Source: Pandoraea pneumonica (GTDB lineage Bacteria; Pseudomonadota; Gammaproteobacteria; Burkholderiales; Burkholderiaceae). Taken from it: 64,000 bases of DNA. The notes below the pieces were generated by a model, which was not told the origin of the DNA, searched no databases, and saw nothing but the letters and a program-made list of their open reading frames with translations. The stretch spans positions 1 through 64,000 of the forward strand of contig NZ_CABPSK010000006.1 of assembly GCF_902459645.1 (NCBI RefSeq), given 5' to 3'. This document shows positions 16,428 through 27,800 of this stretch, one piece after another (position 1 is the first letter of the stretch; every line of letters begins with the position of its first letter). The translations under genes were made by a program, and so were the position numbers.

Positions 16428-18023
16428 ATGAGTGAAATCCCTGTCAATTCCAGCGTGGCGTCCGAGACGTTGTCGGACGCCGCATCATCGGCATCGTCTG
16501 TAGTTAACGCAGCAACGCTTGCGAGCGGCGCGGCCGAGGTGTCACGCGCATCGTCGCGACGCGGCACGCTGATGATTCAGGGCACGTCGTCCGATGCGGG
16601 CAAGAGCACGGTGGTGGCTGGGTTGTGTCGCCTGCTTTATCGCGAAGGCGTGCGCGTTGCGCCGTTCAAGCCGCAGAACATGGCATTGAACAGTGCCGTG
16701 ACGGCGGATGGCGGCGAGATTGGCCGCGCGCAAGCGTTGCAGGCGCAGGCGGCGGGCATTGCGCCGCATACGGACTTCAATCCGGTGTTGCTCAAACCGA
16801 GCAGCGACCGCGGGGCGCAGGTCATCATCGGTGGCAAGGTGGTCGCCGATCTCGATGCCCGTGCGTATCAGGAATACAAACCGAGGGCGATGGCGGCGGT
16901 GCTGGCGGCCTATGAACGGCTGCGTGCCGGGTATGACGCCGTCATCGTGGAAGGGGCGGGCAGCCCGGCCGAAGTGAATCTTCGGGCGCGCGACATCGCA
17001 AACATGGGGTTTGCCGAAGCCGTCGACGCGCCGGTCTTACTGGTGGCGGATATCGACCGGGGCGGGGTGTTTGCGCAACTGGTCGGCACGCTGGCGTGTT
17101 TATCCGACAGCGAGCGCGCGCGCATTAAGGGGTTCGTCATCAATCGCTTTCGGGGAGACCCGTCACTGCTCACGAGCGGACTCGAATGGGTGGAGGCGCG
17201 CACGGGGATTCCGGTGCTCGGCGTGCTGCCGTATCTGCACGGTCTGCATTTGGATGGCGAGGACATGCTGCCGGGTGAACGGCACGCTGCGGCCAGCGGC
17301 GAGACGCGGCTGCGCGTGGCGGTGCCTGCGTTGCCCCGGATTAGCAATCACACGGATTTCGATGCGTTGCGCGCGCACCCACAGGTGGACTTCCGCTATG
17401 TGGGGGCCGGGCAGGCGTGGCCAGCGTCGGATCTCGTGATCTTGCCGGGCAGCAAGCACGTGCGAGCCGACTTGGCGTGGTTGCGGGCGCAGGGCTGGGA
17501 GCCCGCCATCGCGCGCCATCTACGCTATGGCGGCAGGGTGCTTGGCATCTGCGGCGGTTTGCAGATGCTGGGGGCGGCGATTCACGATCCAGAAGGTCTG
17601 GAGGGCGACGCCGGGACGACGGCGGGCCTCGGCTGGCTGGAGATCGAGACGACGATGGCGCCTCAAAAGCAGCTTCGCGTGGTGAGCGGCCGTCTGAGCG
17701 TGGGCGACGCACCGGTGCGTGGCTACGAGATTCACATGGGCGTGACGCAGGGGGCGGCGCTGTCGCGTCCCGCCGCACGGCTCGATGGCGACGGCGGGGA
17801 AATGCCGGACGGCGCCCGTTCTGCCGACGATCAGGTCATGGGCACGTATTTGCACGGACTGTTCGACACACCCGAGGCGCTGCACGCGCTGCTGACGTGG
17901 GCGGGTGCGCGCGATATCGAAGCACAGGACTACAACGCATTGCGAGAAGCGTCGCTGGACCGGCTCGCGGACTCGTTCGCCGCGAATATGGATTTGGCGC
18001 GCGTGTGGGCTTGTTTGCGGTGA
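16428..18023 (+). CDS. cobQ: Cobyric acid synthase, glutamine-hydrolysing
   Basis: The 531-residue form from ATG 16428 has a Ser/Ala-rich extension of about 45 residues before the conserved start of the fold. The P-loop GTSSDAGKS lies at residues 52-60, and the class I amidotransferase has Cys375 in ICGGLQML and His476 in GTYLHGLF. It amidates four side chains of adenosylcobyrinic acid a,c-diamide. An internal ATG at 16573 (MIQGTSSD) would give the more usual length of about 483 residues. A GATAAT-like -10 precedes the first ATG. Confidence 0.95.
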   Translation: MSEIPVNSSVASETLSDAASSASSVVNAATLASGAAEVSRASSRRGTLMIQGTSSDAGKSTVVAGLCRLLYREGVRVAPFKPQNMALNSAVTADGGEIGRAQALQAQAAGIAPHTDFNPVLLKPSSDRGAQVIIGGKVVADLDARAYQEYKPRAMAAVLAAYERLRAGYDAVIVEGAGSPAEVNLRARDIANMGFAEAVDAPVLLVADIDRGGVFAQLVGTLACLSDSERARIKGFVINRFRGDPSLLTSGLEWVEARTGIPVLGVLPYLHGLHLDGEDMLPGERHAAASGETRLRVAVPALPRISNHTDFDALRAHPQVDFRYVGAGQAWPASDLVILPGSKHVRADLAWLRAQGWEPAIARHLRYGGRVLGICGGLQMLGAAIHDPEGLEGDAGTTAGLGWLEIETTMAPQKQLRVVSGRLSVGDAPVRGYEIHMGVTQGAALSRPAARLDGDGGEMPDGARSADDQVMGTYLHGLFDTPEALHALLTWAGARDIEAQDYNALREASLDRLADSFAANMDLARVWACLR

Positions 18024-18047
18024 AAGGGGCGGTGATCCCCGCCTCAG

Positions 18048-19088
18048 TTATCTAGTGCCTCCGACGCGATTGATCATGTATTGCACGTCGTCGTTTGCGT
18101 TGGTGATCTTCAGTCTCACTTCGGGGCGTTGTTGATTAAATACCCGGAAAATCTCATCGGCGAACCCCTGCCCGATGGTATCGATGTCGGCGAAATCGAA
18201 AATCACGGTATGAAAGCGTTCGATTCGCGCGAGCAAACGCTGCGCTTGCGAGCGGGAGACAACGCTTTCACTACCAAAACGTGCGAGCCGTACGGGGATT
18301 ACCGTCTTGTTGAATCGCGAAAGTCCTTCGTCGTCGTCCATTTCGGTGTACTCATCGAAGATGGTCCGCAGCGATCTTTCTGTGAAATGACAGAGGCGTA
18401 GCGCCACGACTGTCCCCTGTTTTGTATTGGCATCGTCCGTCAACATGTCTTCGTGCCGATCGGTGTGATCGAAAATCAGATCGCCTGAATGTATCTGGAA
18501 CCGATCGAATGCTCTGGACGTAAAGAAAATGCCTTCCCCGGAATGGTGGGCCGGGTCCGTCGTCAATTTCCCCTTCGCTAGCTCGAGAATGGCGAGCCGT
18601 TCGTCGGGTAGCGCACACAGTCGCGTCAATCGACGAAAGATTCCTTCGCCGTCGTCCGAGATGAGCATGGTGGCAAATGCCCCTGTGATGACTACGCTCA
18701 CCGTAACGGCTGTTCCTTCCGAGTGGTCTTTGGCGTTGTTCAGCATTTCGGTCGCGCCGTAGTCCCAGATTCGCATTGCCGCCGGGTCGGCGTATCGGGC
18801 AATGAGCGGGCGAATTGCGTCAGTCCACACAACGTGCTCGTCGAACCCATGCAATTCGAAGGCTTTCGCATGGTGCTCTAGACGGCAAAGGGTGTACCGC
18901 TTCGGTCTGTGGTTGCCGTCTTCCTGAAGCAACCCCGCTGCCACCCAACGCCGAACTTGCGACGCCGCGGCCTGGCGAGAGATACCTCGTGCAGTCTCCA
19001 AAATAGGCGCAAGCGGGCTACTTTCGTCGAACTTATATTGCTCGGACAGCAGGCGGGCAGAATCAGCGTCGAAGCGAGTCGGGTCCAA
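18048..19088 (-). CDS. wHTH - HATPase - DUF4325 (STAS-like) protein, function unknown
   Basis: A TTG start with GAGG 6 bases upstream gives 346 residues. Residues about 25-70 look like a winged helix (SRQAAASQVRRWVAAGLL). Residues about 90-230 form a GHKL-type ATPase: N-box EMLNNAKDH at 114-122, G1 DDGEG at 145-149 and G2 HHSGEGIF at 181-188. Residues about 255-345 resemble the STAS-like DUF4325 domain (FDFADIDTIGQGFADEIFRVF). All three ATP-box motifs look intact, but there is no phospho-acceptor His domain, so it is not a normal sensor kinase. An anti-sigma or switch-type regulator is conceivable. Sampled lines are about 50-58% GC against about 73% in the neighbouring cobQ, which suggests transfer. 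Confidence 0.78.
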   Translation of the reverse strand: MDPTRFDADSARLLSEQYKFDESSPLAPILETARGISRQAAASQVRRWVAAGLLQEDGNHRPKRYTLCRLEHHAKAFELHGFDEHVVWTDAIRPLIARYADPAAMRIWDYGATEMLNNAKDHSEGTAVTVSVVITGAFATMLISDDGEGIFRRLTRLCALPDERLAILELAKGKLTTDPAHHSGEGIFFTSRAFDRFQIHSGDLIFDHTDRHEDMLTDDANTKQGTVVALRLCHFTERSLRTIFDEYTEMDDDEGLSRFNKTVIPVRLARFGSESVVSRSQAQRLLARIERFHTVIFDFADIDTIGQGFADEIFRVFNQQRPEVRLKITNANDDVQYMINRVGGTR

Positions 19089-19300
19089 TGTAAACCTCAG
19101 CTAGTCGTCATGGAAACATGGCGGTGAATTATTGTAATGCTGATGTTGACGCGGCGCTTTTGCACGCAACGTGCGTGTACACGTTCGACGAATACTGCCG
19201 TCGATCACCGTTTCCGCAATGGATAACAGAAGCCAGAAGCAGGGGACCCGTCACGAAGCCGTTGTAAGATGTGCGGAAAATCGACCTCGGGGAGTGCGTA

Positions 19301-19924
19301 ATGCCGGTGATCGTGGTGGCGAATCCGAAAGGTGGCGTGGGCAAAAGCACGCTGGCAACGAATCTGGCCGGATATCTGGCCGCGCAAGGCCACGCGGTCA
19401 TGCTCGGCGACACGGACCGCCAGCAGTCTTCCCGGGCTTGGCTAGGGCTGCGCCCGCCCGCGCTGCGGCCCATCGCGACATGGGACGTCGATCACAGCGA
19501 AGTCGCCCGTCCGCCCAAAGGCACCACGCACGCCGTGCTGGATACCCCCGCAGGCCTGCACGGCAAACGGCTAGACACGATCCTCAAGCTCGCCAATTAC
19601 GTGCTCGTGCCGCTGCAACCGTCCATCTTCGACATCCTCGCGACCCGCGACTTTCTGCAAAAGCTCCGCGAAGAAAAGGCCGTACGCCAGGGCGATGTGC
19701 GCGTCGGCGTCGTCGGGATGCGCGTCGATGCCCGCACCCGTGCCGCCGACCAACTCGCCCGCTATTGCGATGAGGCCGAGTTGCCCGTGCTCGGCATGCT
19801 CCGCGATACCCAAAACTACGTGCAACTCGCCGCCCACGGGCTCACGCTCTGGGACGTGGCACCCAGCCGCGTCGAACGCGATCTGCCTCAGTGGGACGGG
19901 ATCGTGAAATTCGTCGCCGCCTAG
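19301..19924 (+). CDS. Orphan ParA-family (MinD/ParA-like) ATPase
   Basis: ATG 19301 follows GGGGAG; an upstream in-frame start at 19271 has no site. The 207-residue protein has the deviant Walker A PKGGVGKST (residues 9-17, with the signature Lys10), DTDRQQSSRAW, and AVLDTPAGLHGKRLD in place of Walker B. No ParB gene or parS-like array lies nearby, and the protein lacks the N-terminal HTH of plasmid ParA. It is closest to the short ParA-like proteins that position cellular cargo. The cargo is unknown. A bidirectional terminator separates it from panD. Confidence 0.85.
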   Translation: MPVIVVANPKGGVGKSTLATNLAGYLAAQGHAVMLGDTDRQQSSRAWLGLRPPALRPIATWDVDHSEVARPPKGTTHAVLDTPAGLHGKRLDTILKLANYVLVPLQPSIFDILATRDFLQKLREEKAVRQGDVRVGVVGMRVDARTRAADQLARYCDEAELPVLGMLRDTQNYVQLAAHGLTLWDVAPSRVERDLPQWDGIVKFVAA

Positions 19925-19944
19925 TTTTTGCTTCGCCTGAAACG

Positions 19945-19973
19945 AAAAAACCGGCCATCTCGGCCGGTTTTTT
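19945..19973. terminator. Bidirectional terminator between parA-like gene and panD
   Basis: AAAAAACCGGCC and GGCCGGTTTTTT pair over 12 bases with the loop ATCTC. T tracts occur on both strands, which suits the two convergent genes. Confidence 0.92.
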
Positions 19974-19994
19974 TGTGCTGCACGTTCGCGCGTC

Positions 19995-20408
19995 TTACTT
20001 TGCTGCGTCGAAGGCGCGGGTCTCTTCCCACGCTTGCAGCGGCACGTGATCGCGCTCGCCCTTTTGCACGTTCTTTTCATCGACAAACACGAGTTGCGGC
20101 TTGAAGCCCGCCAGCACGTCCTTGTTGTCGACCTGCGCATACGACACGATGATCACGATGTCGCCCAACTGCGCACGGCGCGCCGCCGCACCGTTCAACG
20201 AAATCATGCCGCTCCCACGCTCGCCACGAATGGCATACGTCGTGAAACGCTCGCCGTTGTTGACGTTGAAAATGTCGATTTGCTCATTCTCAACCAAACC
20301 CGACGCTTCGAGCAGGTTCTCGTCGATCGCACACGAACCCTCGTAATGCAATTCGCAATGCGTCACGGTGGCGCGGTGAATCTTCGACTTGAGCATGGTG
20401 CGGTACAT
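19995..20408 (-). CDS. panD: Aspartate 1-decarboxylase (pyruvoyl enzyme)
   Basis: The start at 20408 ([26 protein letters not shown]) has AGAGG upstream and gives 137 residues. The self-cleavage site Gly24-Ser25 within HYEGSCAID produces the pyruvoyl cofactor. The protein forms beta-alanine from aspartate for pantothenate and CoA. The final 15 or so residues extend past the E. coli enzyme. It follows panC on the same strand, so the two pathway halves (beta-alanine and its ligation to pantoate) are probably co-transcribed. Confidence 0.97.
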   Translation of the reverse strand: MYRTMLKSKIHRATVTHCELHYEGSCAIDENLLEASGLVENEQIDIFNVNNGERFTTYAIRGERGSGMISLNGAAARRAQLGDIVIIVSYAQVDNKDVLAGFKPQLVFVDEKNVQKGERDHVPLQAWEETRAFDAAK

Positions 20409-20555
20409 GGCTTGCCTCTTGTGTTGCAATGTCGCGCACTCCGCGCGACGAATTAAGCACGCGCATCCGACACGCGCGCGAATATCCGCCAACGCCGCCC
20501 GCTATCCATCGCGCATCGCTGCGCACTCGGATACTGGCGGCGCCAGCACTCAGAT

Positions 20556-21500
<945 letters not shown>

Positions 21501-21579
21501 TCAACGGGCGTGCGCAAAACCGCAAGCACCGCGCGGACTCTGCTGTGCCACGGCATTACCGCATTGCCGCGTCCGCTTT

Positions 21580-22542
21580 TCAGTTGGGGGAGTACGTCAG
21601 GCGCACATAGATCGGCGCGAACGGCTCCGCCTGTGTAATCTCGAGCAACGACTCGCGCGCCAGTTCCAGCATGGCAATGAAGTTGACCACCACGACGGGC
21701 ACGCCTCGCCCAACGTCGAACAACTCGGTGAACTCCATGAACCGCGCACCCTGCAAACGCCGCAGCATCTGGCTCATGTGCTCGCGCACGGACAACTCTT
21801 CGCGCGAAATCTTGTGATGCTGCACCAGCTTGGCCCGGCGCAGCACTTCGGCCCACGCCGCACGCAAGTCGTCGGCATCCACATCGGGGAACCGCGGCTG
21901 CAAGCTTTGCTCGATGTACACCTGCGAGCGCAGGAAGTCGCGGCCCAGCACCGGCAAGGTATCGAGCTTCTGTGCCGCCAGCTTCATCTGCTCGTATTCG
22001 AGCAGGCGGCGCACCAATTCGGCCCGCGGATCTTCCGCTTCTTCGCCCGTGTCGGCCTTCTTGACCGGCAACAGCATGCGCGACTTGATCTCGATAAGCA
22101 TCGCCGCCATGAGCAGATACTCCGACGCCAACTCCAGGTTGGTGGTCCGGATCTGTTCGACGTACAGCAGATACTGCTTCGTCACCTGCGCCATCGGGAT
22201 GTCGAGCACATTGAAGTTCTGCTTGCGAATCAGATACAGCAGCAAGTCGAGCGGACCTTCAAAGGCTTCGAGAAAGATCTCGAGCGCGTCGGGCGGGATG
22301 TAGAGATCGTTGGGTAGCGCAAACAGCGGCTCGCCATACAAACGCGCTCGCGCTACGCCATCGACGATGTCGGGCGTGGTGTCCTGCCCGTCGGGCGGGG
22401 CAGGCAGTTCCGCCGCCTTGGCTTCCCGGCTGGGCGAATCGACGTGCGCAGGCACCGGCGCGGTCTCGGAGGTAGGCTCCAAGACGGGCTCCAAAGCGGG
22501 CTCGGGTGTTTGCGACGGATCGTCAGGCGTGGTGGGATTCAA
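21580..22542 (-). CDS. scpA: Segregation and condensation protein A (kleisin)
   Basis: The protein is given as 320 residues from a TTG. The first 70 or so residues are Pro/Glu/Ala-rich and probably disordered, so the true start could lie further in. The conserved part begins FEGPLDLLLYLIRKQNFNVLDIPMAQVTKQYL and continues through LASEYLLMAAMLIEIKSRMLLP, the kleisin N-terminal domain; the C-terminal wHTH ends near ITQAEPFAPIYVRL. ScpA bridges SMC heads and recruits ScpB in chromosome condensation. scpB is not in this window. The DUF3460 gene lies just upstream. Confidence 0.92.
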   Translation of the reverse strand: MNPTTPDDPSQTPEPALEPVLEPTSETAPVPAHVDSPSREAKAAELPAPPDGQDTTPDIVDGVARARLYGEPLFALPNDLYIPPDALEIFLEAFEGPLDLLLYLIRKQNFNVLDIPMAQVTKQYLLYVEQIRTTNLELASEYLLMAAMLIEIKSRMLLPVKKADTGEEAEDPRAELVRRLLEYEQMKLAAQKLDTLPVLGRDFLRSQVYIEQSLQPRFPDVDADDLRAAWAEVLRRAKLVQHHKISREELSVREHMSQMLRRLQGARFMEFTELFDVGRGVPVVVVNFIAMLELARESLLEITQAEPFAPIYVRLTYSPN

Positions 22543-22633
22543 CGCGATAGCTGGCTGGCGGCGGTGGGCGGTGCGAAGCGTGGCGTGACGGGCCTCGGCG
22601 GCAAACGCCGCACGTCAGGCCCGCAGGCACGGC

Positions 22634-22816
22634 TTACTCGCTCTGGTAGACGTACGGCTGTTGGGCCACGCGCGATTGCTGGGCGCGGCGGCGCTCTTCC
22701 ATGTCGATGGGCTGCTTGTCCCACAACAGGGAGCGGCCCTGACGCTGCTCGGCTTCGAGCGTCGGCTTCTCGGTCTTGAGTTGCTTGATGAATTGGGTGA
22801 TGTCGGACTCGTACAT
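22634..22816 (-). CDS. DUF3460 family small protein
   Basis: This 60-residue protein (MYESDITQFIKQLKTEKPTL... ending in QQPYVYQSE) matches the DUF3460 pattern found in betaproteobacteria, usually next to scpA and pan genes. It is hydrophilic, lacks a signal peptide or membrane segment and is rich in Gln and Arg. No function is known. Its conserved place ahead of scpA hints at co-expression with that operon. Confidence 0.88.
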   Translation of the reverse strand: MYESDITQFIKQLKTEKPTLEAEQRQGRSLLWDKQPIDMEERRRAQQSRVAQQPYVYQSE

Positions 22817-23060
22817 GATCGGTCTGCTTAAAAAATAGGCAATGCGAAATAGGCAAAGCAGCACGGCGCAAGCTGTGCGGAACGACGCGATTCTACCGCA
22901 AACCGGTGTCAAGGCGTCGCTTCGGACCGGTTTGGGATTCCCGGGTGAAGTGACACCGGGGTTATGGTCAAATACGCCTCACAAACGCTGAACATCTGCA
23001 TCATCCGAACAGGCCGCATCGGTCGACACGCCGCACGCCGACCCATCGGCGTCGGATGCC

Positions 23061-24833
23061 ATGACAATAAGGAAGGTTTTGACCGTCGCACAGATCAAAC
23101 CCGGCTACGCCGTATTCGTCGCGCTCGCTTGCGCTCTCGCACTGCCCACGCTGGCCCGGGCCGACTATCGCGTTCGCGTAGACGCCCCCAATGGCCTCGC
23201 CAAATTGCTCAACGCCAATCTCGACCTCGTGCGCTACGCCGATCGCGACGATATTGGCGAAGCGCAGTTCGAACACCTGATCGCCACGGTTGGCGAACAG
23301 ATTCAGGAACTCACGTCGACGGAGGGCTATTTTTCGCCCGTCACCCATGTGGACGTCGCCACGATCAACGGCAAGCGCGACGTGCATGTCACCGTCGACT
23401 CGGGCCCGCGCACCCACATCAAAGACGTTGACCTGAAGTTCACCGGGCCGATTGCCGAACAGGAGCCGCAGCGCGCGGAACAACTGCGCAACGGCTGGGA
23501 ATTGCCCGTCGACGCGCCATTCCGGCAGGCCGACTGGGACAAGGCGAAGAGTGACACGCTCTTCAATCTCGGACAGAAGCGCTATCACGCCGCGAAAATG
23601 ACGTTCTCGCGCGCGGTGGTCGATGCCGATAAAGACGCCGCGTCGCTGTCAGCGACCTACGACAGTGGTCCGCCGTTCACGCTCGGCCCGCTGGTCATCA
23701 CGGGCACCCGCCGCTATCCGGAACAGATCATCCGCAATGTGAACCCGCTCTCGGAGGGCGAGGCGTTCGACGCCGGGCGGCTTCAGGAATTGCAGCGCCA
23801 GATTCAGGCGACGCCTTATTTCTCGAACGTGATCATCTCGGTCACGGAAGACCCCACGAAGGCCGAGAACGCACCGGTGGAAGTGAAGGTGAATGAATTT
23901 CCGACGCAGCGCGTACAAAGCGGCGTGGGTTATACGACGGACACCGGCGGCAGCGTCACCGGGCGCTACTCGTACTACAACGTGTTCGGCAGCGCGTGGA
24001 CGTTCGACACGCAAGCCCGTCTCGAACAATTCCGGCAGGGCGGTTACGCGGAACTGGCGATGCCACCCGATACCAGCGCGTATACGAATAGCCTGCGCGG
24101 GTCGTACGACCGCACCGACCTGAACGGACTGGATCAGCGCGCGCTGCAAGTCGGCATCAAGCGCGCCCGCTCCCGCGAACGTTACGACTGGGCCTATTCG
24201 CTGGACTTTTATCACACGGACGAGCGCCCCGACGGCGGTACGCGATTCGTGAACAAAGCCCTCGTGCCCGCCTTCGCCTGGACCCGGCGCGACGTGGACG
24301 ATCTGATCTTTCCGCGCACCGGCAACATCATCAACACGCAAATCGGCTTTGCCGCGAAACCTGTCCTCACGGATCAGACGTTTGGCCGCGTCTACGGACG
24401 CATTCGCCAGTATTTCCCCGTGGGCGATCGCGATATCGTGATTGCGCGGCTGGAACTCGGCGCGGTCATCACCAACGGCAACAGCAACCGCATTCCGTCG
24501 TCGTTGTTGTTCTTCGCGGGCGGTACGTCGTCGATTCGCGGCTACACGTATCAAAGCATCGGGCGTCAACAGAACGGCACGACGTACCCGACCAAATACC
24601 TCGGCACCGGCAGCCTCGAATATCAGCGTTGGTTCACGCGCGACTGGGGGGCGGCGGCGTTCTGGGACGTGGGCACGGCCACGGACGACTATCGACACCC
24701 GACACCGCTCTATCACGGCGTCGGTCTGGGCGTGCGCTGGCGCAGCCCCGTTGGCCCCGTCAACGTCGACCTCGGCTATGGCGTGCATGACCGCCAGTTC
24801 CGGCCGTCGATCTCGCTGGGGGTGGCGTTCTGA
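23061..24833 (+). CDS. tamA: TamA, Omp85-family outer-membrane translocation/assembly protein
   Basis: The 590-residue protein has a signal peptide (through TLARADY), three POTRA repeats (about residues 35-260) and an Omp85 barrel containing the hallmark GGTSSIRGYTYQSIG of loop L6 and ending in the aromatic F (ISLGVAF). With TamB it forms the TAM envelope machine for outer-membrane protein assembly or lipid transport. An AAGGA-preceded in-frame TTG at 23079 is an alternative start that would leave a more compact signal peptide. The stop overlaps the tamB start (TGATG). Confidence 0.93.
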   Translation: MTIRKVLTVAQIKPGYAVFVALACALALPTLARADYRVRVDAPNGLAKLLNANLDLVRYADRDDIGEAQFEHLIATVGEQIQELTSTEGYFSPVTHVDVATINGKRDVHVTVDSGPRTHIKDVDLKFTGPIAEQEPQRAEQLRNGWELPVDAPFRQADWDKAKSDTLFNLGQKRYHAAKMTFSRAVVDADKDAASLSATYDSGPPFTLGPLVITGTRRYPEQIIRNVNPLSEGEAFDAGRLQELQRQIQATPYFSNVIISVTEDPTKAENAPVEVKVNEFPTQRVQSGVGYTTDTGGSVTGRYSYYNVFGSAWTFDTQARLEQFRQGGYAELAMPPDTSAYTNSLRGSYDRTDLNGLDQRALQVGIKRARSRERYDWAYSLDFYHTDERPDGGTRFVNKALVPAFAWTRRDVDDLIFPRTGNIINTQIGFAAKPVLTDQTFGRVYGRIRQYFPVGDRDIVIARLELGAVITNGNSNRIPSSLLFFAGGTSSIRGYTYQSIGRQQNGTTYPTKYLGTGSLEYQRWFTRDWGAAAFWDVGTATDDYRHPTPLYHGVGLGVRWRSPVGPVNVDLGYGVHDRQFRPSISLGVAF

Positions 24834-27800
24834 TGACGGCGATGCCACTCAACCCGATGCTGTCGACACAACAGCAAGACCCACGCGAGCCGACGCTCGC
24901 GCCCGCTGCATCGTCGGGCAACGATGGCGGCGGCGCATCGCCTCCGCCCGCGAAGTCGCCGCCACCACCGCCCCGCAAACGTTGGGGCCGTTGGCTCGCA
25001 GGCGTGCTGCTCGCGCTGGTATTGATCGTCGTGCTGGCCATCGGCGCGCTGCTGTGGGCGATGTCGTCCGAACGCGGCAGCCGCTGGCTCTGGCAGACCG
25101 CCGTCTCCACGCTGGGCGGCAAGCTCGCGGGCGATTGGCGTAGCGGCAGTCTCGCCCACGGCTTCACCGTGAACGACGTGCGCTATATCGATGGTGCGAC
25201 GCACATTACCGTGAGCCGTCTCGAGAGCCGCTGGGCGTTGTCGCTGCGACCGCTCCATTTCACGGTCGATAAGCTGCACGCGGGCGACGTGGCGCTGGCG
25301 TTCGCGCCGTCGCCGCCGTCGAACAAACCGACGGTCATGCCGACCAGTTTGCGTCTGCCGCTGGGCCTGACGCTCAACGATGTGCGCGTGGCGAAGCTCA
25401 CACTCGATTCCCCGGCGCTGGTGCTTGAGGATATTCGCGTTGCAGCACGCAGCGACGGCACACAGCACACGATCCAACTCGAACACCTCGGCACGCCCTA
25501 TGGCGAGGCGCAGGCGAATCTGAAAATGAACGGGCAGCGTCCGTTTGCGCTGGAAGGCAACGTCGGCCTGCAAGCCAAGGCGGGCGATATTCCCGTGGCG
25601 TTGAAGGCCGACCTATCCGGCTCGCTCGACGCGCTGGTGGTCGATTTGACGGCAACCGGCGAGAAGCTCAACGGCACGGCGCACATCGCAGCCGCCCCGT
25701 TCGGGGCCGTGCCGCTCTCACGCGCGCAGATTGCCCTCGATCACCTCAACCCGCGCGACTTTTCTGCGGGTGCGCCGCAAGCCGACCTTGCCGTGCAGGC
25801 CGACTTGCGACCGGCACCGGGGGCGAAGGAATTCCGTGTGCTGGGGCCCGTGTCGGTGACGAACGCGAAACCCGGCGCGATCGATGCGGAGTTGCTGCCG
25901 GTCGAAAGCCTGCGCGCCGAAGTGCTGCTCGATGCGACACGTCAGGCGCTCACGGGGATTGAACTGAAGCTGGCGGGACGCGCGCTGCTGACCGGCAGCG
26001 GCGATATCCGTCGCGAGAAGATTGCTGTCGCGGCGGCACCGGTACCGGCATCGGCGGCAACCGCATCCGCATCTGCAGCTTCAGCGGCACCGGCATCAGC
26101 ATCAGCACCGGCACCGGCACCGGCATCAGCAACGGCACCGGTATCCGCAACGGCAAGTTCGGCCGTCGCCACAGACGCCAATGCCGACGCGCCCGCCGAA
26201 GCCATGGTCGGTGGCTTCGCCCTCACCATGCGCGACCTCGACCTGCACGCGCTTTACGGCAAGTTGCCCGCGACGAAGCTCTCCGGCCCGCTCGACATCA
26301 AGCTCGACGCTACCGGGCAGCGCATCGTTCTCGACTGGCGCGATGCCGCACGGCGCGTGCTGGCCGATGTCGGTCTGGACGCCAAGGGCACGACGATTCA
26401 CTCGCTCTCGCTCGACGCCGGACAAGGCAAGGTCGCTGCGACCGGCGTGCTGGAGAACGGCGACACAGGCGCGTATCGGGCGCAAATCAAACTCACGCGC
26501 TTCGATCCGGCGGCTTGGTACGACCTTTACGACGCGGCGCACGCGAAGAAGGGCGCGGCGAAGCCGCCTGCGGCAAGCGTCACCGGCCAGTTCGATGCAC
26601 AAGGCGCGCTGCGTCCCGAATTGGGCGTGACGCTCAAATTCGCGCTGCAAGACAGCGTTTATGCCGACTTGCCGATGAGCGGCGCGGGCACGGTGAAAGT
26701 GGCGGGCAAGCGCTTGCTGCCGAGCGACGCGAACCTGCTCGTCGCCGGTAACAAGGTGGCGCTGCGCGGCAGCTTCGGTGCCGCAGGCGACAAGATGGCG
26801 GTGAACATCGACGCGCCTTCGCTCGATAAGCTCGGCTTCGGGCTGGCGGGCCGTTTGCAACTCGACGGACAAGTCTCGGGCACGATCGAGCGTCCCGCCG
26901 TGGCGGCAACGCTCGCGGCCGACAAACTCGTTTTCGGCGCACAAAAACTGGAGCATCTGGCGGGCAAGGTCGATGTGAGCGGCGGCTTGCCGGGCGCGCC
27001 CAGCGACCGGCTGAACGTGACGCTCGACGGCAATGGCTTTACGAGCGATGTCGCGCGCCTCGACCGATTGTCGGTCGCGTTGGCAGGCACGCGCGGCGCG
27101 CACACGCTGCATCTGAAAGCCGCAGGCAAGTTGCGCGAAGCACCGCTCGATCTGAACGTGGACGCCGCGGGCGCCATCACCGACACGCGCGGCAAGCCGG
27201 GCTGGCGAGGCACGATTCAGGCGTTGGAAAACCACGGCATGCCGAAGCTGACGCTCGCCGCCCCTTGGCAGGTAGAGGCTAGCGCTGAGCGTGTCCATTT
27301 GGGCGCAGCGAAGCTGGTGACCGGTGTGGGCGCGTTGTCGCTCACCAACTTCGACTACGGCGCAGGCCAGATGAAGACGGCCGGGACCATCGACACGCTC
27401 GATGTCGGTCAGGTGTTGCGCGTGCTCGCGTCGTTCACCGGTGAGCAGCCTGCGGTGGCGAGCGATCTCGTGCTCGACGGCAAATGGAATATCAGCATGG
27501 CGCAGCGCGCCGACGGGTTCGTTGAAATCGTGCGTCGTAGCGGTGACGTGACGCTGCGTCGCGGCGGCGTGAACGACGACGTGAAAGTGACCGTCACGGG
27601 CATTCCCGGGCTTTCCGCCGAGAAGGGCGGGGTGGGCGCACGGGTGCCGCTGGGTATTTCGGAACTGCGCACACGTATCGACCTGTCGGGGCAGTCGGCA
27701 CACGCGACGGTGAAAGCCGCCTCGGCGCTGGTCGGCACGCTCGACGTCGATGTGCAAACGGGGCTGCGCGTTGCCGACGGTATCCCGAGTCTGCCCGACG

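Noticed and set aside
18048-19924. Mobile island or prophage remnant around the DUF4325 and ParA genes
   Set aside because: No integrase, transposase, tRNA target or flanking direct repeats seen; only one gene has atypical composition.
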